Shown piece by piece: positions 37,210 to 45,922 of a DNA stretch of 64,000 nt. The notes beneath the pieces were generated by a model. That model was not told where the DNA came from. It did no database searches and worked only from the letters and a program-made list of their open reading frames with translations. Source of the stretch: Streptomyces paludis (GTDB lineage Bacteria; Actinomycetota; Actinomycetes; Streptomycetales; Streptomycetaceae); contig NZ_CP031194.1 in NCBI RefSeq assembly GCF_003344965.1, positions 3,596,001 to 3,660,000 of the forward strand, in the 5' to 3' direction. The position numbers were made by a program, and so were the translations under genes. How positions within the stretch are numbered: position 1 is the stretch's first letter; the number at the start of each line of letters is the position of its first letter.

Positions 37210-37808
37210 CCACCGCCAAGCGTGACACCTACACGCCCGAGACCCTGCTGACCGTCGCCGTCCAGGTCTTCAACGAACGCGGCTACGACGGCACGTCCAT
37301 GGAGCATCTCTCCAAGGCGGCCGGGATCTCCAAGTCCTCGATATACCACCATGTCGTCGGCAAGGAAGAACTGCTGCGCCGGGCGGTCAGCCGCGCTCTG
37401 GACGGCCTGTTCGGCATCCTGGAGGAGGAGGGCGCCACCCGGGGGCGGGCGATCGCGCGCGTCGAGTACGTGACCCGCCGCACGGTCGAGGTGCTGATGG
37501 CCGAGCTGCCCTATGTGACGCTGCTGCTGCGGGTCAGGGGCAACACCCGGACCGAGCGCTGGGCGATGGAGCGGCGCCGGGAGTTCGACCAGCGGGTGGC
37601 CGATCTGCTCAAGGCCGCCGCCGCGGACGGGGATCTGCGCTCGGACATGGACATCAGGCTGGCGACCCGGCTTCTCTTCGGCATGGTCAACTCCCTGGTG
37701 GAGTGGTACCGGCCGCTGCCGGGCGGTGGCGACGACCGTGACCAGGTGGCGGAGGCCGTCGTACGGCTCGCCTTCGACGGGCTGCGTACGGTACGGCCGC
37801 CCCAGTAG
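37206..37808 (+). CDS. paaR: TetR-family regulator of phenylacetate catabolism (PaaR)
   Basis: A 200-residue TetR repressor. The N-terminal helix-turn-helix is SMEHLSKAAGISKSSIYHHVVGKEELL (in pieces, residues about 32-58); the C-terminal domain has TLLLRVRGNTRTERWAMERRR and a GMVNSLVEWYRP segment that should sense phenylacetyl-CoA. It is the only intact TetR gene in the locus and is coupled to paaH. The palindromes at 30920, 35582 and, weaker, 38491 are its likely sites. Binding has not been shown here. Confidence 0.9.
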   Translation: MTTAKRDTYTPETLLTVAVQVFNERGYDGTSMEHLSKAAGISKSSIYHHVVGKEELLRRAVSRALDGLFGILEEEGATRGRAIARVEYVTRRTVEVLMAELPYVTLLLRVRGNTRTERWAMERRREFDQRVADLLKAAAADGDLRSDMDIRLATRLLFGMVNSLVEWYRPLPGGGDDRDQVAEAVVRLAFDGLRTVRPPQ

Positions 37809-37864
37809 GTCTGTTCGCGTAGAAGCGTCCCCGTCGACCGCCGTAGGGCCCGGCCCGGCCGCCG

Positions 37865-38389
37865 TCAGGGCGGGGCGATCAGCGGGCCCGGCGGGGGTGT
37901 TCCCGGGGCCAGGTCCGTCTCCTCGAAGACCAGCAGGGTGCGGGTCGAGAGCACTTCGGGGATGGACTGGATACGGGTCAGCACCAGCTCGCGCAGGCTC
38001 CGGTTGTCCGGGGTGTGCACCAGCAGCAGGACATCGAAGTCGCCGCTGACCAGCGCGATATGGGTGGCCCCCGGCAGCTCCTGGAGCTGTTCGCGCACGG
38101 TCCGCCAGGAGTTCTGCACGATCTTCAGGGTGATATAGGCGGAGGCGCCCTGACCTGCCCGTTCCTGGTCGACCCTGGCGCTGAAGCCACGGATCACACC
38201 GTCGTCGATGAGCCGGTTGATCCGGGCGTAGGCGTTGGCGCGCGAGACATGGACGCGCTCGGCGACGGACCGTATCGAGGCGCGGCCGTCGGCCTGGAGG
38301 ATACGGAGGATGTCCCGGTCGGTGGAGTCCAGTGGCCGCGGCGGAACGGTTCGTTCCGTACCCTCGTCGGCCATTTGTTCAGCTGTCAT
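37865..38389 (-). CDS. bkdR: Lrp/AsnC-family regulator BkdR
   Basis: A 174-residue Lrp-type protein with the helix-turn-helix LDSTDRDILRILQADGRASIRSVAERVHVSRANAYARINRL (in pieces, about 20-65) and a C-terminal RAM ligand domain (HIALVSGDFDVLLLVH, GDFD motif intact). It is divergent from bkdFGH, matching the bkdR position known in S. avermitilis; it likely senses branched-chain amino acids. ATG 38389 follows GGGGAG; longer in-frame starts lack one. 55 nt separate its stop from the paaR stop. Confidence 0.9.
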   Translation of the reverse strand: MTAEQMADEGTERTVPPRPLDSTDRDILRILQADGRASIRSVAERVHVSRANAYARINRLIDDGVIRGFSARVDQERAGQGASAYITLKIVQNSWRTVREQLQELPGATHIALVSGDFDVLLLVHTPDNRSLRELVLTRIQSIPEVLSTRTLLVFEETDLAPGTPPPGPLIAPP

Positions 38390-38447
38390 GTCTCCCCGCC
38401 TCCATGCCATGGACGACCTGCGTCCATCCCAGGCTGTGGAGAACCGT

Positions 38448-38456
38448 TTGTCCACA
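38448..38456 (+). promoter_or_regulatory. DnaA box upstream of bkdF
   Basis: TTGTCCACA, perfect consensus, overlapping a possible -35 (TTGTCC, then TAGCCA 18 nt on) of bkdF. TTCTCCACA on the minus strand at 38435-38443 is a one-mismatch companion. Confidence 0.65.
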
Positions 38457-38490
38457 GGCTGAAGGCGTGTGTAGCCAAAATGGCCCGACG

Positions 38491-38504
38491 ACCGAACAAT
38501 CGGT
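38491..38504. promoter_or_regulatory. Degenerate PaaR-type operator upstream of bkdF
   Basis: ACCGAACAATCGGT differs from the paaN/paaH site at one core base (G to A) and keeps both ACCG/CGGT half sites; 15 of 18 positions in the wider box agree. It lies 60 nt before bkdF. It may bind PaaR or a related TetR protein. Confidence 0.5.
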
Positions 38505-38564
38505 AGGGAGGCGTGCCGCACACATCGGCACCCCGTCTGCCCGCTCCCACGAGGAGGTGCACGC

Positions 38565-39755
38565 GTGAAGAAAAGCAGTACGTCGGTCCAGGAACCACCC
38601 GCCGCCGCGGCCTACCGGCCCACCCCGCCCCCGGCGTGGCGCCCGCGTACCGACCCCGCCCCGCTGCTCCCCGACCCCGAGCCGTACCGGGCGATCGGTA
38701 CGGACGCCGCGGCGGACGCCGATCCCGCGTTGCTGCTGCGGCTCTACACGGAGCTGGTGCGCGGCCGCAGGTACAACACGCAGGCGACGGCGCTCACCAA
38801 GCAGGGGCGGCTCGCGGTCTATCCGTCGAGCACCGGCCAGGAGGCGTGCGAGGTCGCCGCGGCGCTGGTCCTGCGCGAGCGGGACTGGCTCTTCCCCAGC
38901 TACCGCGACACCCTCGCGTGCGTGGTGCGCGGGCTCGACCCCGTACAGGCGCTGACGCTGCTGCGCGGCGACTGGCACTCCGGCTACGACCCGCGCGAAC
39001 ACCGCGTAGCCCCGCTCTCCACACCGCTGGCCACCCAGCTGCCGCACGCGGTCGGCCTGGCGCACGCGGCCCGGCTCAAGGGGGACGATGTGGTCGCGCT
39101 GGCCCTGGTGGGGGACGGCGGCACGAGCGAGGGCGACTTCCACGAGGCGCTGAACTTCGCCGCCGTCTGGCGCGCGCCGGTGGTCTTCCTCGTCCAGAAC
39201 AACGGCTTCGCGATCTCCGTACCGCTCGCCAAGCAGAGCGCGGCGCCCTCCCTGGCCCACAAGGCCGTCGGGTACGGGATGCCGGGCCGGCTCGTGGACG
39301 GGAACGACGCGCTCGCGGTGCACACGGTGCTCGCCGAGGCCATGGCGCGGGCCCGGCGCGGCGACGGCCCGACGCTCGTGGAGGCCGTGACGTACCGCGT
39401 CGACGCGCACACGAACGCCGACGACGCCACGCGCTACCGGGACGCGGCGGAGGTCGAGACCTGGCGGGCGCACGACCCGGTCCGGCTGCTGGAGCGGGAG
39501 CTGCTGGCCCGCGGCGTGCTCGACGAGGCGGGCGTCGCCCGGGCGGCGGAGGCGGCCGAGACGATGGCCGCGCGGCTGCGCGACCGGATGAACGCCGAGC
39601 CGGCGCTCGACCCGATGGAGATCTTCGCGCACATCTGGGCGGAGCCGACGCCCCAGCTGCGCGAGCAGGCGGCGCAGCTCCGCGCGGAGCTGGAAGCCGA
39701 GGCGTCCCCCGACGGAGGCGCCGGGGCCGGGGAAGGGTCGGGTGAGGCGCGATGA
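38565..39755 (+). CDS. bkdF: Branched-chain 2-oxo acid dehydrogenase E1 alpha
   Basis: A 396-residue thiamine-diphosphate enzyme subunit. The cofactor motif is GDGGTSEGDFHEALNFAAVW...NNGFAIS, and the phosphorylation-loop region is YRVDAHTNADDATRYR. It decarboxylates 2-oxo acids from Val, Leu and Ile, giving the acyl groups for isobutyryl-, isovaleryl- and 2-methylbutyryl-CoA. GTG 38565 has GAGGAGG upstream. It overlaps bkdG. Naming follows S. avermitilis, where the set next to bkdR is bkdFGH. Confidence 0.93.
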   Translation: MKKSSTSVQEPPAAAAYRPTPPPAWRPRTDPAPLLPDPEPYRAIGTDAAADADPALLLRLYTELVRGRRYNTQATALTKQGRLAVYPSSTGQEACEVAAALVLRERDWLFPSYRDTLACVVRGLDPVQALTLLRGDWHSGYDPREHRVAPLSTPLATQLPHAVGLAHAARLKGDDVVALALVGDGGTSEGDFHEALNFAAVWRAPVVFLVQNNGFAISVPLAKQSAAPSLAHKAVGYGMPGRLVDGNDALAVHTVLAEAMARARRGDGPTLVEAVTYRVDAHTNADDATRYRDAAEVETWRAHDPVRLLERELLARGVLDEAGVARAAEAAETMAARLRDRMNAEPALDPMEIFAHIWAEPTPQLREQAAQLRAELEAEASPDGGAGAGEGSGEAR

Positions 39756-40774
39756 CCGCCGTAGGGACGGCCGCCCCGGCCGAGGCGCGGTCGGCGACCA
39801 TGGCACAGGCCCTGCGGCGCGCGATGCGCGACGCGATGGCCGAGGACCAGTCGGTCCATGTCCTCGGAGAGGACGTCGGGACGCTCGGCGGGGTCTTCCG
39901 GATCACCGACGGACTCGCCGCCGAGTTCGGGGACGCGCGCTGTACGGACACCCCGCTCGCGGAGGCGGGCATCCTCGGGGCCGCCGTCGGTATGGCGATG
40001 TACGGGCTGCGGCCCGTCGTGGAGATGCAGTTCGACGCCTTCGCCTATCCGTCGTTCGAGCAGCTGATCAGCCATGTGGCCAAGATGCGCAACCGCACAC
40101 GCGGCGCGATGCCCCTGCCGATCACGGTGCGTGTGCCGTACGGCGGCGGGATCGGCGGCGTCGAGCACCACAGCGACTCCTCCGAGGCGTACTACATGGC
40201 GACTCCGGGGCTCCATGTCGTCACGCCCGCGACGGTGGAGGACGCGTACGGGCTGCTGCGGGCGTCGATCGCCTCGGACGATCCGGTGGTCTTCCTGGAG
40301 CCGAAGCGGCTCTACTGGTCGAAGGCGGCGTGGTCGCCGGACGAGCCGGCCGCGGTCGCCCCGATCGGACGGGCCGTCGTGCGGCGCCGGGGCAGCGGCG
40401 CCACCCTGATCACGTACGGTCCCTCCGTGCCGGTCTGTCTGGAGGCGGCCGAGGCGGCCCGGGAGGAGGGCTGGGACCTGGAGGTCATCGATCTGCGCTC
40501 CCTCGTGCCGTTCGACGACGAGACGGTGACCGCGTCCGTACGGCGGACGGGCCGGGCGGTCGTGGTCCACGAGTCCACCGGCTTCGGCGGTCCCGGCGGG
40601 GAGATCGCCGCCCGGATCACCGAGCGCTGCTTCCACCAGCTGGAGGCGCCGGTCCTGCGGGTGGCGGGATTTGATATTCCGTATCCGCCGCCGATGCTGG
40701 AGAGGCACCATCTTCCGGGAGTGGACCGGGTGCTGGACGCGGTCGCGCGGCTCCAGTGGGAGACGGAGAGCTGA
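39752..40774 (+). CDS. bkdG: Branched-chain 2-oxo acid dehydrogenase E1 beta
   Basis: A 340-residue transketolase-like subunit with VLGEDVGTLGGVFRITDGL, EMQFDAFAYPSFEQLISHVAKM, RVPYGGGIGGVEHHSDSSE and the C-terminal domain VVVHESTGFGGPGGEIAARI. It forms the E1 tetramer with BkdF. ATGA overlap with bkdF and TGATG overlap with bkdH indicate coupled translation and balanced subunit amounts. Confidence 0.94.
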   Translation: MTAVGTAAPAEARSATMAQALRRAMRDAMAEDQSVHVLGEDVGTLGGVFRITDGLAAEFGDARCTDTPLAEAGILGAAVGMAMYGLRPVVEMQFDAFAYPSFEQLISHVAKMRNRTRGAMPLPITVRVPYGGGIGGVEHHSDSSEAYYMATPGLHVVTPATVEDAYGLLRASIASDDPVVFLEPKRLYWSKAAWSPDEPAAVAPIGRAVVRRRGSGATLITYGPSVPVCLEAAEAAREEGWDLEVIDLRSLVPFDDETVTASVRRTGRAVVVHESTGFGGPGGEIAARITERCFHQLEAPVLRVAGFDIPYPPPMLERHHLPGVDRVLDAVARLQWETES

Positions 40775-42162
40775 TGGCCCAGGTGCTGGAATTCAAACTG
40801 CCGGATCTCGGGGAAGGGCTGACCGAGGCCGAGATCGTGCGCTGGCTGGTCGCGGTGGGGGATGTCGTCACCGTCGATCAGCCGGTGGTCGAGGTCGAGA
40901 CGGCCAAGGCGATGGTCGAGGTGCCCTGCCCCTACGGGGGTGTGGTGACCGCGCGCTACGGCGAGGAGGGCACGGAGCTGCCGGTGGGGGCGCCCCTGCT
41001 GACGGTGGCGGTGGGCGCGGCGGAGCGGACCGCGGCGGCCCCCGCGCCCGAAGCGGCGCCCGAGGTCCCGCCCGCGCCGGCCCCCGCGGCCCCTTCCTCC
41101 CCCTCCTCCGCCACCGCGGGCGGGACCTCGGGCAGTGTGCTGGTCGGGTACGGGACGAGCGCGCCGTCCTCCCGTCGGCGCCGGGTCCGGCCGCCGCGCG
41201 GGACGGCGTCCGGTGGCCGCCCGGTGAACGGCACGGCGCCGGGACCGGTCCCGGTGGTCTCGCCGCTGGTGCGCCGGCTCGCCCGCGAACACGGCGTCGA
41301 TCTGCGGACGTTGACCGGCTCGGGACGGGACGGGCTGATCCTGCGCTGCGATGTCGAGCAGGCGATCGGGCAGGGCGTGGCGAGGACCCCGGCCGCGCCG
41401 GCCATGGCCCCGCCCGCGCCGGTCCGCGCGCCGGCCCCGGCGGCGGCCCTGTCCGGACCCGCACTTGACGCCGACGCGGTACGGGTGCCGCTGCGCGGGG
41501 TCCGGGGCGCGATCGCGGACAAGCTGGCCCGCAGCCGCCGCGAGATACCGGACGCGACATGCTGGGTCGACGCGGACGCGACGGAGCTGATGGCCGCCAG
41601 GGCGGCGATGAACGCCGCCGGTGGCCCGAAGATCTCGGTGCTCGCCCTGCTGGCCAGGATCTGTGTCGCCGCGCTCGCCCGCCACCCCGGACTCAACGCG
41701 ACCGTGGACCCGGTGGCCCGGGAGATCGTGCGGCTGCCCCGGGTGCATCTCGGGTTCGCCGCTCAGACGGACCGGGGGCTGGTCGTCCCCGTCGTACGGG
41801 ACGCTCACAGCCGCTCCGCGGAGTCGCTGAGCGCCGAGTTCGCGCGGCTGACGGAGGCGGGCCGGACGGGCACACTGACACCGGCCGAGCTGACCGGCGG
41901 CACCTTCACGCTCAACAACTACGGGGTGTTCGGCGTCGACGGTTCCACGCCGATCATCAACCACCCCGAGGCGGCGATGCTCGGCGTCGGCCGGATCGTG
42001 CCCAAACCATGGGTGCACCAGGGCGAGCTGGCCGTACGTCAGGTGGTCCAGCTGTCGCTCACCTTCGACCACCGGGTCTGCGACGGCGGTACGGCGGGCG
42101 GCTTCCTGCGGTACGTGGCGGACTGCGTCGAACAGCCGGCGGTGCTGCTGCGCACGCTCTGA
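40774..42162 (+). CDS. bkdH: Branched-chain 2-oxo acid dehydrogenase E2 (dihydrolipoyl acyltransferase)
   Basis: A 462-residue acyltransferase. One lipoyl domain has the modified Lys45 in VEVETAKAMVEV; after an Ala/Pro linker the peripheral subunit-binding domain is VSPLVRRLAREHGVDLRTL, and the catalytic domain has LTFDHRVCDGGTAGGFL (His and Asp of the DHxxxDG motif). It moves the acyl group to CoA. No E3 gene is in the window; E3 must come from elsewhere. A strong hairpin lies downstream. Confidence 0.94.
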   Translation: MAQVLEFKLPDLGEGLTEAEIVRWLVAVGDVVTVDQPVVEVETAKAMVEVPCPYGGVVTARYGEEGTELPVGAPLLTVAVGAAERTAAAPAPEAAPEVPPAPAPAAPSSPSSATAGGTSGSVLVGYGTSAPSSRRRRVRPPRGTASGGRPVNGTAPGPVPVVSPLVRRLAREHGVDLRTLTGSGRDGLILRCDVEQAIGQGVARTPAAPAMAPPAPVRAPAPAAALSGPALDADAVRVPLRGVRGAIADKLARSRREIPDATCWVDADATELMAARAAMNAAGGPKISVLALLARICVAALARHPGLNATVDPVAREIVRLPRVHLGFAAQTDRGLVVPVVRDAHSRSAESLSAEFARLTEAGRTGTLTPAELTGGTFTLNNYGVFGVDGSTPIINHPEAAMLGVGRIVPKPWVHQGELAVRQVVQLSLTFDHRVCDGGTAGGFLRYVADCVEQPAVLLRTL

Positions 42163-42207
42163 CCGGTGCCGACGGCAGTGCTTCCGGAAGCGTTTCCAGC
42201 AGCGTTT

Positions 42208-42234
42208 CCGGAAGCCCTTCGGCAGGGCTTCCGG
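42208..42234 (+). terminator. Terminator after bkdFGH
   Basis: CCGGAAGCCCT (42208-42218), loop TCGGC, AGGGCTTCCGG (42224-42234): a perfect 11-bp stem 46 nt after bkdH. The same GGAAGCG/TTTCC words repeat just upstream (42181-42207), giving alternative foldings. Confidence 0.75.
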
Positions 42235-42313
42235 CGCTGCTCCGGCCGAGCTGCTCCGGCCGCACGGACAACCTCGCGTGCTCGCCCGCGCGGGCGCGGC
42301 CCATACTTCAGCC

Positions 42314-43198
42314 ATGACCGCCTATGACGCCGTCGTGCTCGCCGGAGGCGCCGCCCGGCGGCTCGGCGGGGCTGACAAACCAGGAGTACGGGTCGGCGGC
42401 CGGGCGCTCCTCGACCGGGTGCTGACGGCCTGTGCGGGAGCGGACAGCACCGTGGTCGTCGGCGGCGCACGGCCCACGGCGCGGCCGGTGCGATGGGCAC
42501 GCGAGGAGCCGCCCGGCGGCGGCCCGCTCGCCGCGCTCGACGCGGGGGTACGGGCCATCGCCGCGGGCACCGGGACCGTACTGGTCCTCTCGGCGGATCT
42601 GCCGTTCCTCGACCGCCCGACGGTCCGTCTGCTGATCGGCACCCTCGGCACCACCGGCGCGGAAGCGGCGCTGCTCGTCGACGCCGACGGCCGTGACCAG
42701 CCGCTGGTCGCCGCCTACCGTGCCGAGCCGCTGCGCCGGGAGATCGCCCTGCTCCGGGCCGAGTACGGAAGCCTCGCCGGGCTGCCGCTGCGGCTGCTGA
42801 CCCAGGAACTCGACTGCGCGCGGGCCGAGGCCGACCCGTTCGCCTCCTTCGACTGCGACACCTGGGAGGACATCTCCACGGCCCGGGCACGCATCAGAGA
42901 GCATGGGACCGTGCTGGACGAATGGATCACCGCAGTCAAGGACGAACTCGGCATCGAACTGGATGTCGACACCGGCCTCCTTCTCGACCTCGCCCGCGAC
43001 GCCGCGCACGGCGTCGCCCGGCCCGCCGCGCCGCTGACGACCTTCCTGGTCGGTTACGCGGCGGGCCGGGCCGCCGGGGACGGCCCCGAAGCCGTCGCCG
43101 AGGCGGCGCGCAAGGCCGCCGCGCTCGCCCAGCGCTGGGCGGACGAGACAGAAGCCGGCGGGACAGGGGCCAGCGGGACGGGGGCCGACGCCGGATGA
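42314..43198 (+). CDS. mobA: Molybdenum cofactor guanylyltransferase MobA fused to a DUF6457-like domain
   Basis: A 294-residue protein. The N-terminal nucleotidyltransferase (about 1-195) has VVLAGGAARRLGGADKPG (GTP site) and VLSADLPFLDRPTVRLL; it attaches GMP to molybdopterin. The C-terminal ~85 residues (LDEWITAVKDELGIELDVD...TTFLVGYAAGRAAG) form a separate helical domain that I recall as DUF6457, often encoded as a small stand-alone protein. ATG 42314 was chosen as the domain start. It overlaps moeA by 4 nt. Confidence 0.85.
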   Translation: MTAYDAVVLAGGAARRLGGADKPGVRVGGRALLDRVLTACAGADSTVVVGGARPTARPVRWAREEPPGGGPLAALDAGVRAIAAGTGTVLVLSADLPFLDRPTVRLLIGTLGTTGAEAALLVDADGRDQPLVAAYRAEPLRREIALLRAEYGSLAGLPLRLLTQELDCARAEADPFASFDCDTWEDISTARARIREHGTVLDEWITAVKDELGIELDVDTGLLLDLARDAAHGVARPAAPLTTFLVGYAAGRAAGDGPEAVAEAARKAAALAQRWADETEAGGTGASGTGADAG

Positions 43199-44718
43199 CC
43201 GGCCACGACGGCGAAGCGGACGGGACGGGACGGTCCGCCGGGACCGGGGAATCCACCGGACCGGCCGAAACCGCCGGGCTCGACGCGATCCCCGGCATCG
43301 ATGATGTCCTCGCGCTGGTGGGCAGAGAGCCGGTCGTGGCCCGCGCTCGGGGCGGGGACGCCGCGCACTCCTCCCCGCGCTCCCCGAACTCCCCGCGCCC
43401 GGCCGGCTCGGACCGGTCCGGCGCTCCGGCGGACGGCCCGCGCGAGGGCCGCCGGGAGCGCCACCGCGCCGCGTCATGGGCGACCGCCCGCGCGCTCGCG
43501 GCCCGCGCCGGCCGATCCGCGCGCCCGGGGCCGACGCCGGGGCGCGTACCTCTCGACCAGGCCCTGGGCCGGGCCCTCGCCGAGCCGCTGTCCGCGCTCA
43601 CCGACCTGCCGTCCTTCGACACCTCCGCCATGGACGGCTGGGCGGTTTCCGGGCCGGGCCCCTGGTCCGTACGGTCCGCGGAACCACCGTCAGGGCCAGC
43701 GGGACCGGCGGGGACCGAGTCCGTCGACGCGGGGATCCTGGCCGGTCACGGCCGGTCGGCGGCGCTCGCCGACGGCACCGCCGTACGGATCGCCACCGGC
43801 GCCCGGGTCCCGCCCGACACCACCGCCGTGATCCGCAGCGAGCACGCCCGCGTCGATGCCACCGGCCATCTCCACGCCGGGCGCGCGGTGACCCAGGGGC
43901 AGGACATCCGGCCGCGCGGCCAGGAGTGCCGTTCCGGTGACCGGCTGCTGCCCGCCGGAGTCCCGGTCACCCCCGCGGTCCTGGGGCTGGCCGCCGCCGC
44001 CGGCTACGACGAGCTGCTCACCGTCCCGCGCCCGCGCGTCGAGGTGCTGGTCCTCGGCGATGAACTGCTCGCCGGGGGAATCCCCCACGACGGGCTGATC
44101 CGCGATGCCCTGGGCCCGATGATCGCGCCGTGGCTGCGCGCCCTGGGCGCCGAGGTCATCGCCACCCGCCGGCTCGGTGATGACGCGGAGGCGCTGTACG
44201 GGGCGATCACCGCGTCCGAGGCCGATCTGATCCTCAGCACGGGCGGTACGGCGGCGGGGCCGGTCGACCATGTCCATCCGGTGCTCGCGCGGGTCGGCGC
44301 CGAGCTGCTGGTGGACGGCGTCGCCGTACGCCCCGGCCACCCCATGCTGCTGGCCGCGCTGCCGTCCGGCCGGTATCTGGTGGGGCTGCCCGGCAATCCG
44401 CTCGCCGCCGTCTCCGGGCTGCTGACGCTTGCCGAACCCCTGCTGCGGGCACTGGCCGGGCGGGCACCCCGGCCCCCGTACCACGCGCCCCTGCGCGACG
44501 CGGTGCCCGGCCATCCGCACGACACCCGGCTTGTGCCCTTCGTCCACCATGACGAGGGGCTGGTGCCGCTGCGTTTCCATGGGCCTGCCATGCTGCGCGG
44601 TATCGCTGCCGCGGATGGACTCGCGGTCGTCGCGCCGGGTGGCGCGCGGTCCGGCGATGAACTGGAAGTTCTCGACCTGCCCTGGACGGCATCGGTCGAT
44701 GGAGGGTGTTTCACGTGA
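43195..44718 (+). CDS. moeA: Molybdopterin molybdenumtransferase MoeA
   Basis: A 507-residue enzyme that inserts molybdate into molybdopterin. After an unusual disordered N-terminal extension of about 105 residues (Gly/Thr/Ser then Arg/Pro rich), the MoeA domains begin: PLDQALGRALAEPL, SFDTSAMDGWAV, VRIATGARVPPDTTAVI, then the MoCF fold with LGDELL and STGGTAAGPVDHVHPVL, and GLPGNPLAAV. The ATG overlaps mobA. Its last codons and TGA (44716-44718) lie inside a parS palindrome and overlap the GTG of the channel gene. Confidence 0.93.
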   Translation: MTGHDGEADGTGRSAGTGESTGPAETAGLDAIPGIDDVLALVGREPVVARARGGDAAHSSPRSPNSPRPAGSDRSGAPADGPREGRRERHRAASWATARALAARAGRSARPGPTPGRVPLDQALGRALAEPLSALTDLPSFDTSAMDGWAVSGPGPWSVRSAEPPSGPAGPAGTESVDAGILAGHGRSAALADGTAVRIATGARVPPDTTAVIRSEHARVDATGHLHAGRAVTQGQDIRPRGQECRSGDRLLPAGVPVTPAVLGLAAAAGYDELLTVPRPRVEVLVLGDELLAGGIPHDGLIRDALGPMIAPWLRALGAEVIATRRLGDDAEALYGAITASEADLILSTGGTAAGPVDHVHPVLARVGAELLVDGVAVRPGHPMLLAALPSGRYLVGLPGNPLAAVSGLLTLAEPLLRALAGRAPRPPYHAPLRDAVPGHPHDTRLVPFVHHDEGLVPLRFHGPAMLRGIAAADGLAVVAPGGARSGDELEVLDLPWTASVDGGCFT

Positions 44719-44721
44719 AAC
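44708..44721. other. parS (ParB-binding) site
   Basis: GTTTCACGTGAAAC is a perfect 14-bp palindrome identical to the Streptomyces parS consensus. Such sites cluster around oriC and recruit ParB for chromosome segregation. It spans the moeA stop and the start codon of the channel gene. Confidence 0.93.
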
Positions 44722-45788
44722 TTCCGGGCCAGGACGCCATGGCCAGGCGAGCGGACGAATATCTGGTCACGGCGCCGGTGAAGCTGCCGCGCCGCACGGT
44801 CGTACGGCCGTTGCGGCAGGTCAGCAGACGCCTTCTGATGGCGCTGTTCGTGCTGGCCCTGACCGTGTTCATCGTCTATGTCGACCGAGAGGGCTACCAC
44901 GACAACGCGGACAGCTCGGTCGATTTCCTCGACTCCGTCTACTACGCGACCGTCACGCTCTCCACCACGGGATACGGCGACATCGTCCCGTACAGCTCCG
45001 GTGCGCGGCTGGCCAATGTACTGCTGGTGACCCCGCTGCGGGTCCTCTTCCTCATCATCCTGGTCGGTACGACTCTTGAGGTGCTCACCGAACGCACCCG
45101 CGAGGAGTGGCGGCTGAACCGCTGGAGGTCCAACTTGCGTGACCACACCGTCATCGTCGGCTATGGCACCAAGGGACGCTCGGCGATGCAGACCCTCTGT
45201 GCCACGGGTCTGAAGAAGGAACAGATCGTTATCGTCGACCCGTCCAGCAAGGTGATCGAGGCGGCCAACGCCGAAGGGTTTGTGGGCATCATCGGCGATG
45301 CGACCCGGAGCGATGTGCTGCTGAGGGCCGAACTCCAGCGCGCCCGGCAGATCGTTATCGCCACCCAGCGCGATGACACGGCGGTACTGGTGGCGCTGAC
45401 CGCGCGTCAGCTCAACCGCGCCGCGAAGATCGTCGCCGCGGTACGCGAGGAGGAGAACGCGCCGCTGCTCCGCCAGTCGGGCGCGGACGCGGTGATCACC
45501 AGCGCCAGCGCGGCCGGCCGGCTGCTCGGCCTGTCCGTGCTCAGCCCCAGCGCCGGCACGGTGATGGAGGATTTGATCCACCAGGGCAGCGGCCTCGACC
45601 TCATCGAACGCCCTGTCATAAAGGCCGAGGTGGGGCGGAACGTCCGGGAGACCGACGACCTGGTGGTGACCGTGCTGCGCGGGCACCGGCTGATCGGCTA
45701 CGACGACCCGGCGGCGAGCCCGCTCCAGCTGACCGACCGTCTGATCACCATCGTCCGCGCCGACAACCCGGCCGAATCGGGCTACTGA
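44715..45788 (+). CDS. Potassium channel subunit with RCK/TrkA-N domain
   Basis: A 357-residue channel protein. Two membrane helices (LMALFVLALTVFIVYVD and the one after the pore, LLVTPLRVLFLIILVG) flank a pore loop with selectivity filter TLSTTGYGDIVPYS. A cytoplasmic RCK domain begins VIVGYGTKGRSAMQTL, a nucleotide-binding Rossmann fold, followed by a TrkA-C-like end. It is MthK-like. GTG 44715 is set by GGAGGG 8 nt upstream and the GTGA overlap with moeA; ATG 44739 is the alternative. Confidence 0.9.
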   Translation: MKLPGQDAMARRADEYLVTAPVKLPRRTVVRPLRQVSRRLLMALFVLALTVFIVYVDREGYHDNADSSVDFLDSVYYATVTLSTTGYGDIVPYSSGARLANVLLVTPLRVLFLIILVGTTLEVLTERTREEWRLNRWRSNLRDHTVIVGYGTKGRSAMQTLCATGLKKEQIVIVDPSSKVIEAANAEGFVGIIGDATRSDVLLRAELQRARQIVIATQRDDTAVLVALTARQLNRAAKIVAAVREEENAPLLRQSGADAVITSASAAGRLLGLSVLSPSAGTVMEDLIHQGSGLDLIERPVIKAEVGRNVRETDDLVVTVLRGHRLIGYDDPAASPLQLTDRLITIVRADNPAESGY

Positions 45789-45922
45789 CGGAACGACGAG
45801 GGCTCCGAAACGACGCGAGGGCTCCGGAACGGCGAGGCCCTGGACCACGGAGGCCCCGGAGCGCAGAGGTTCCGGACCGCTGATCCCCCTGTCGCGACAC
45901 CCGCCGGAGTAGCCTCGCGGCC

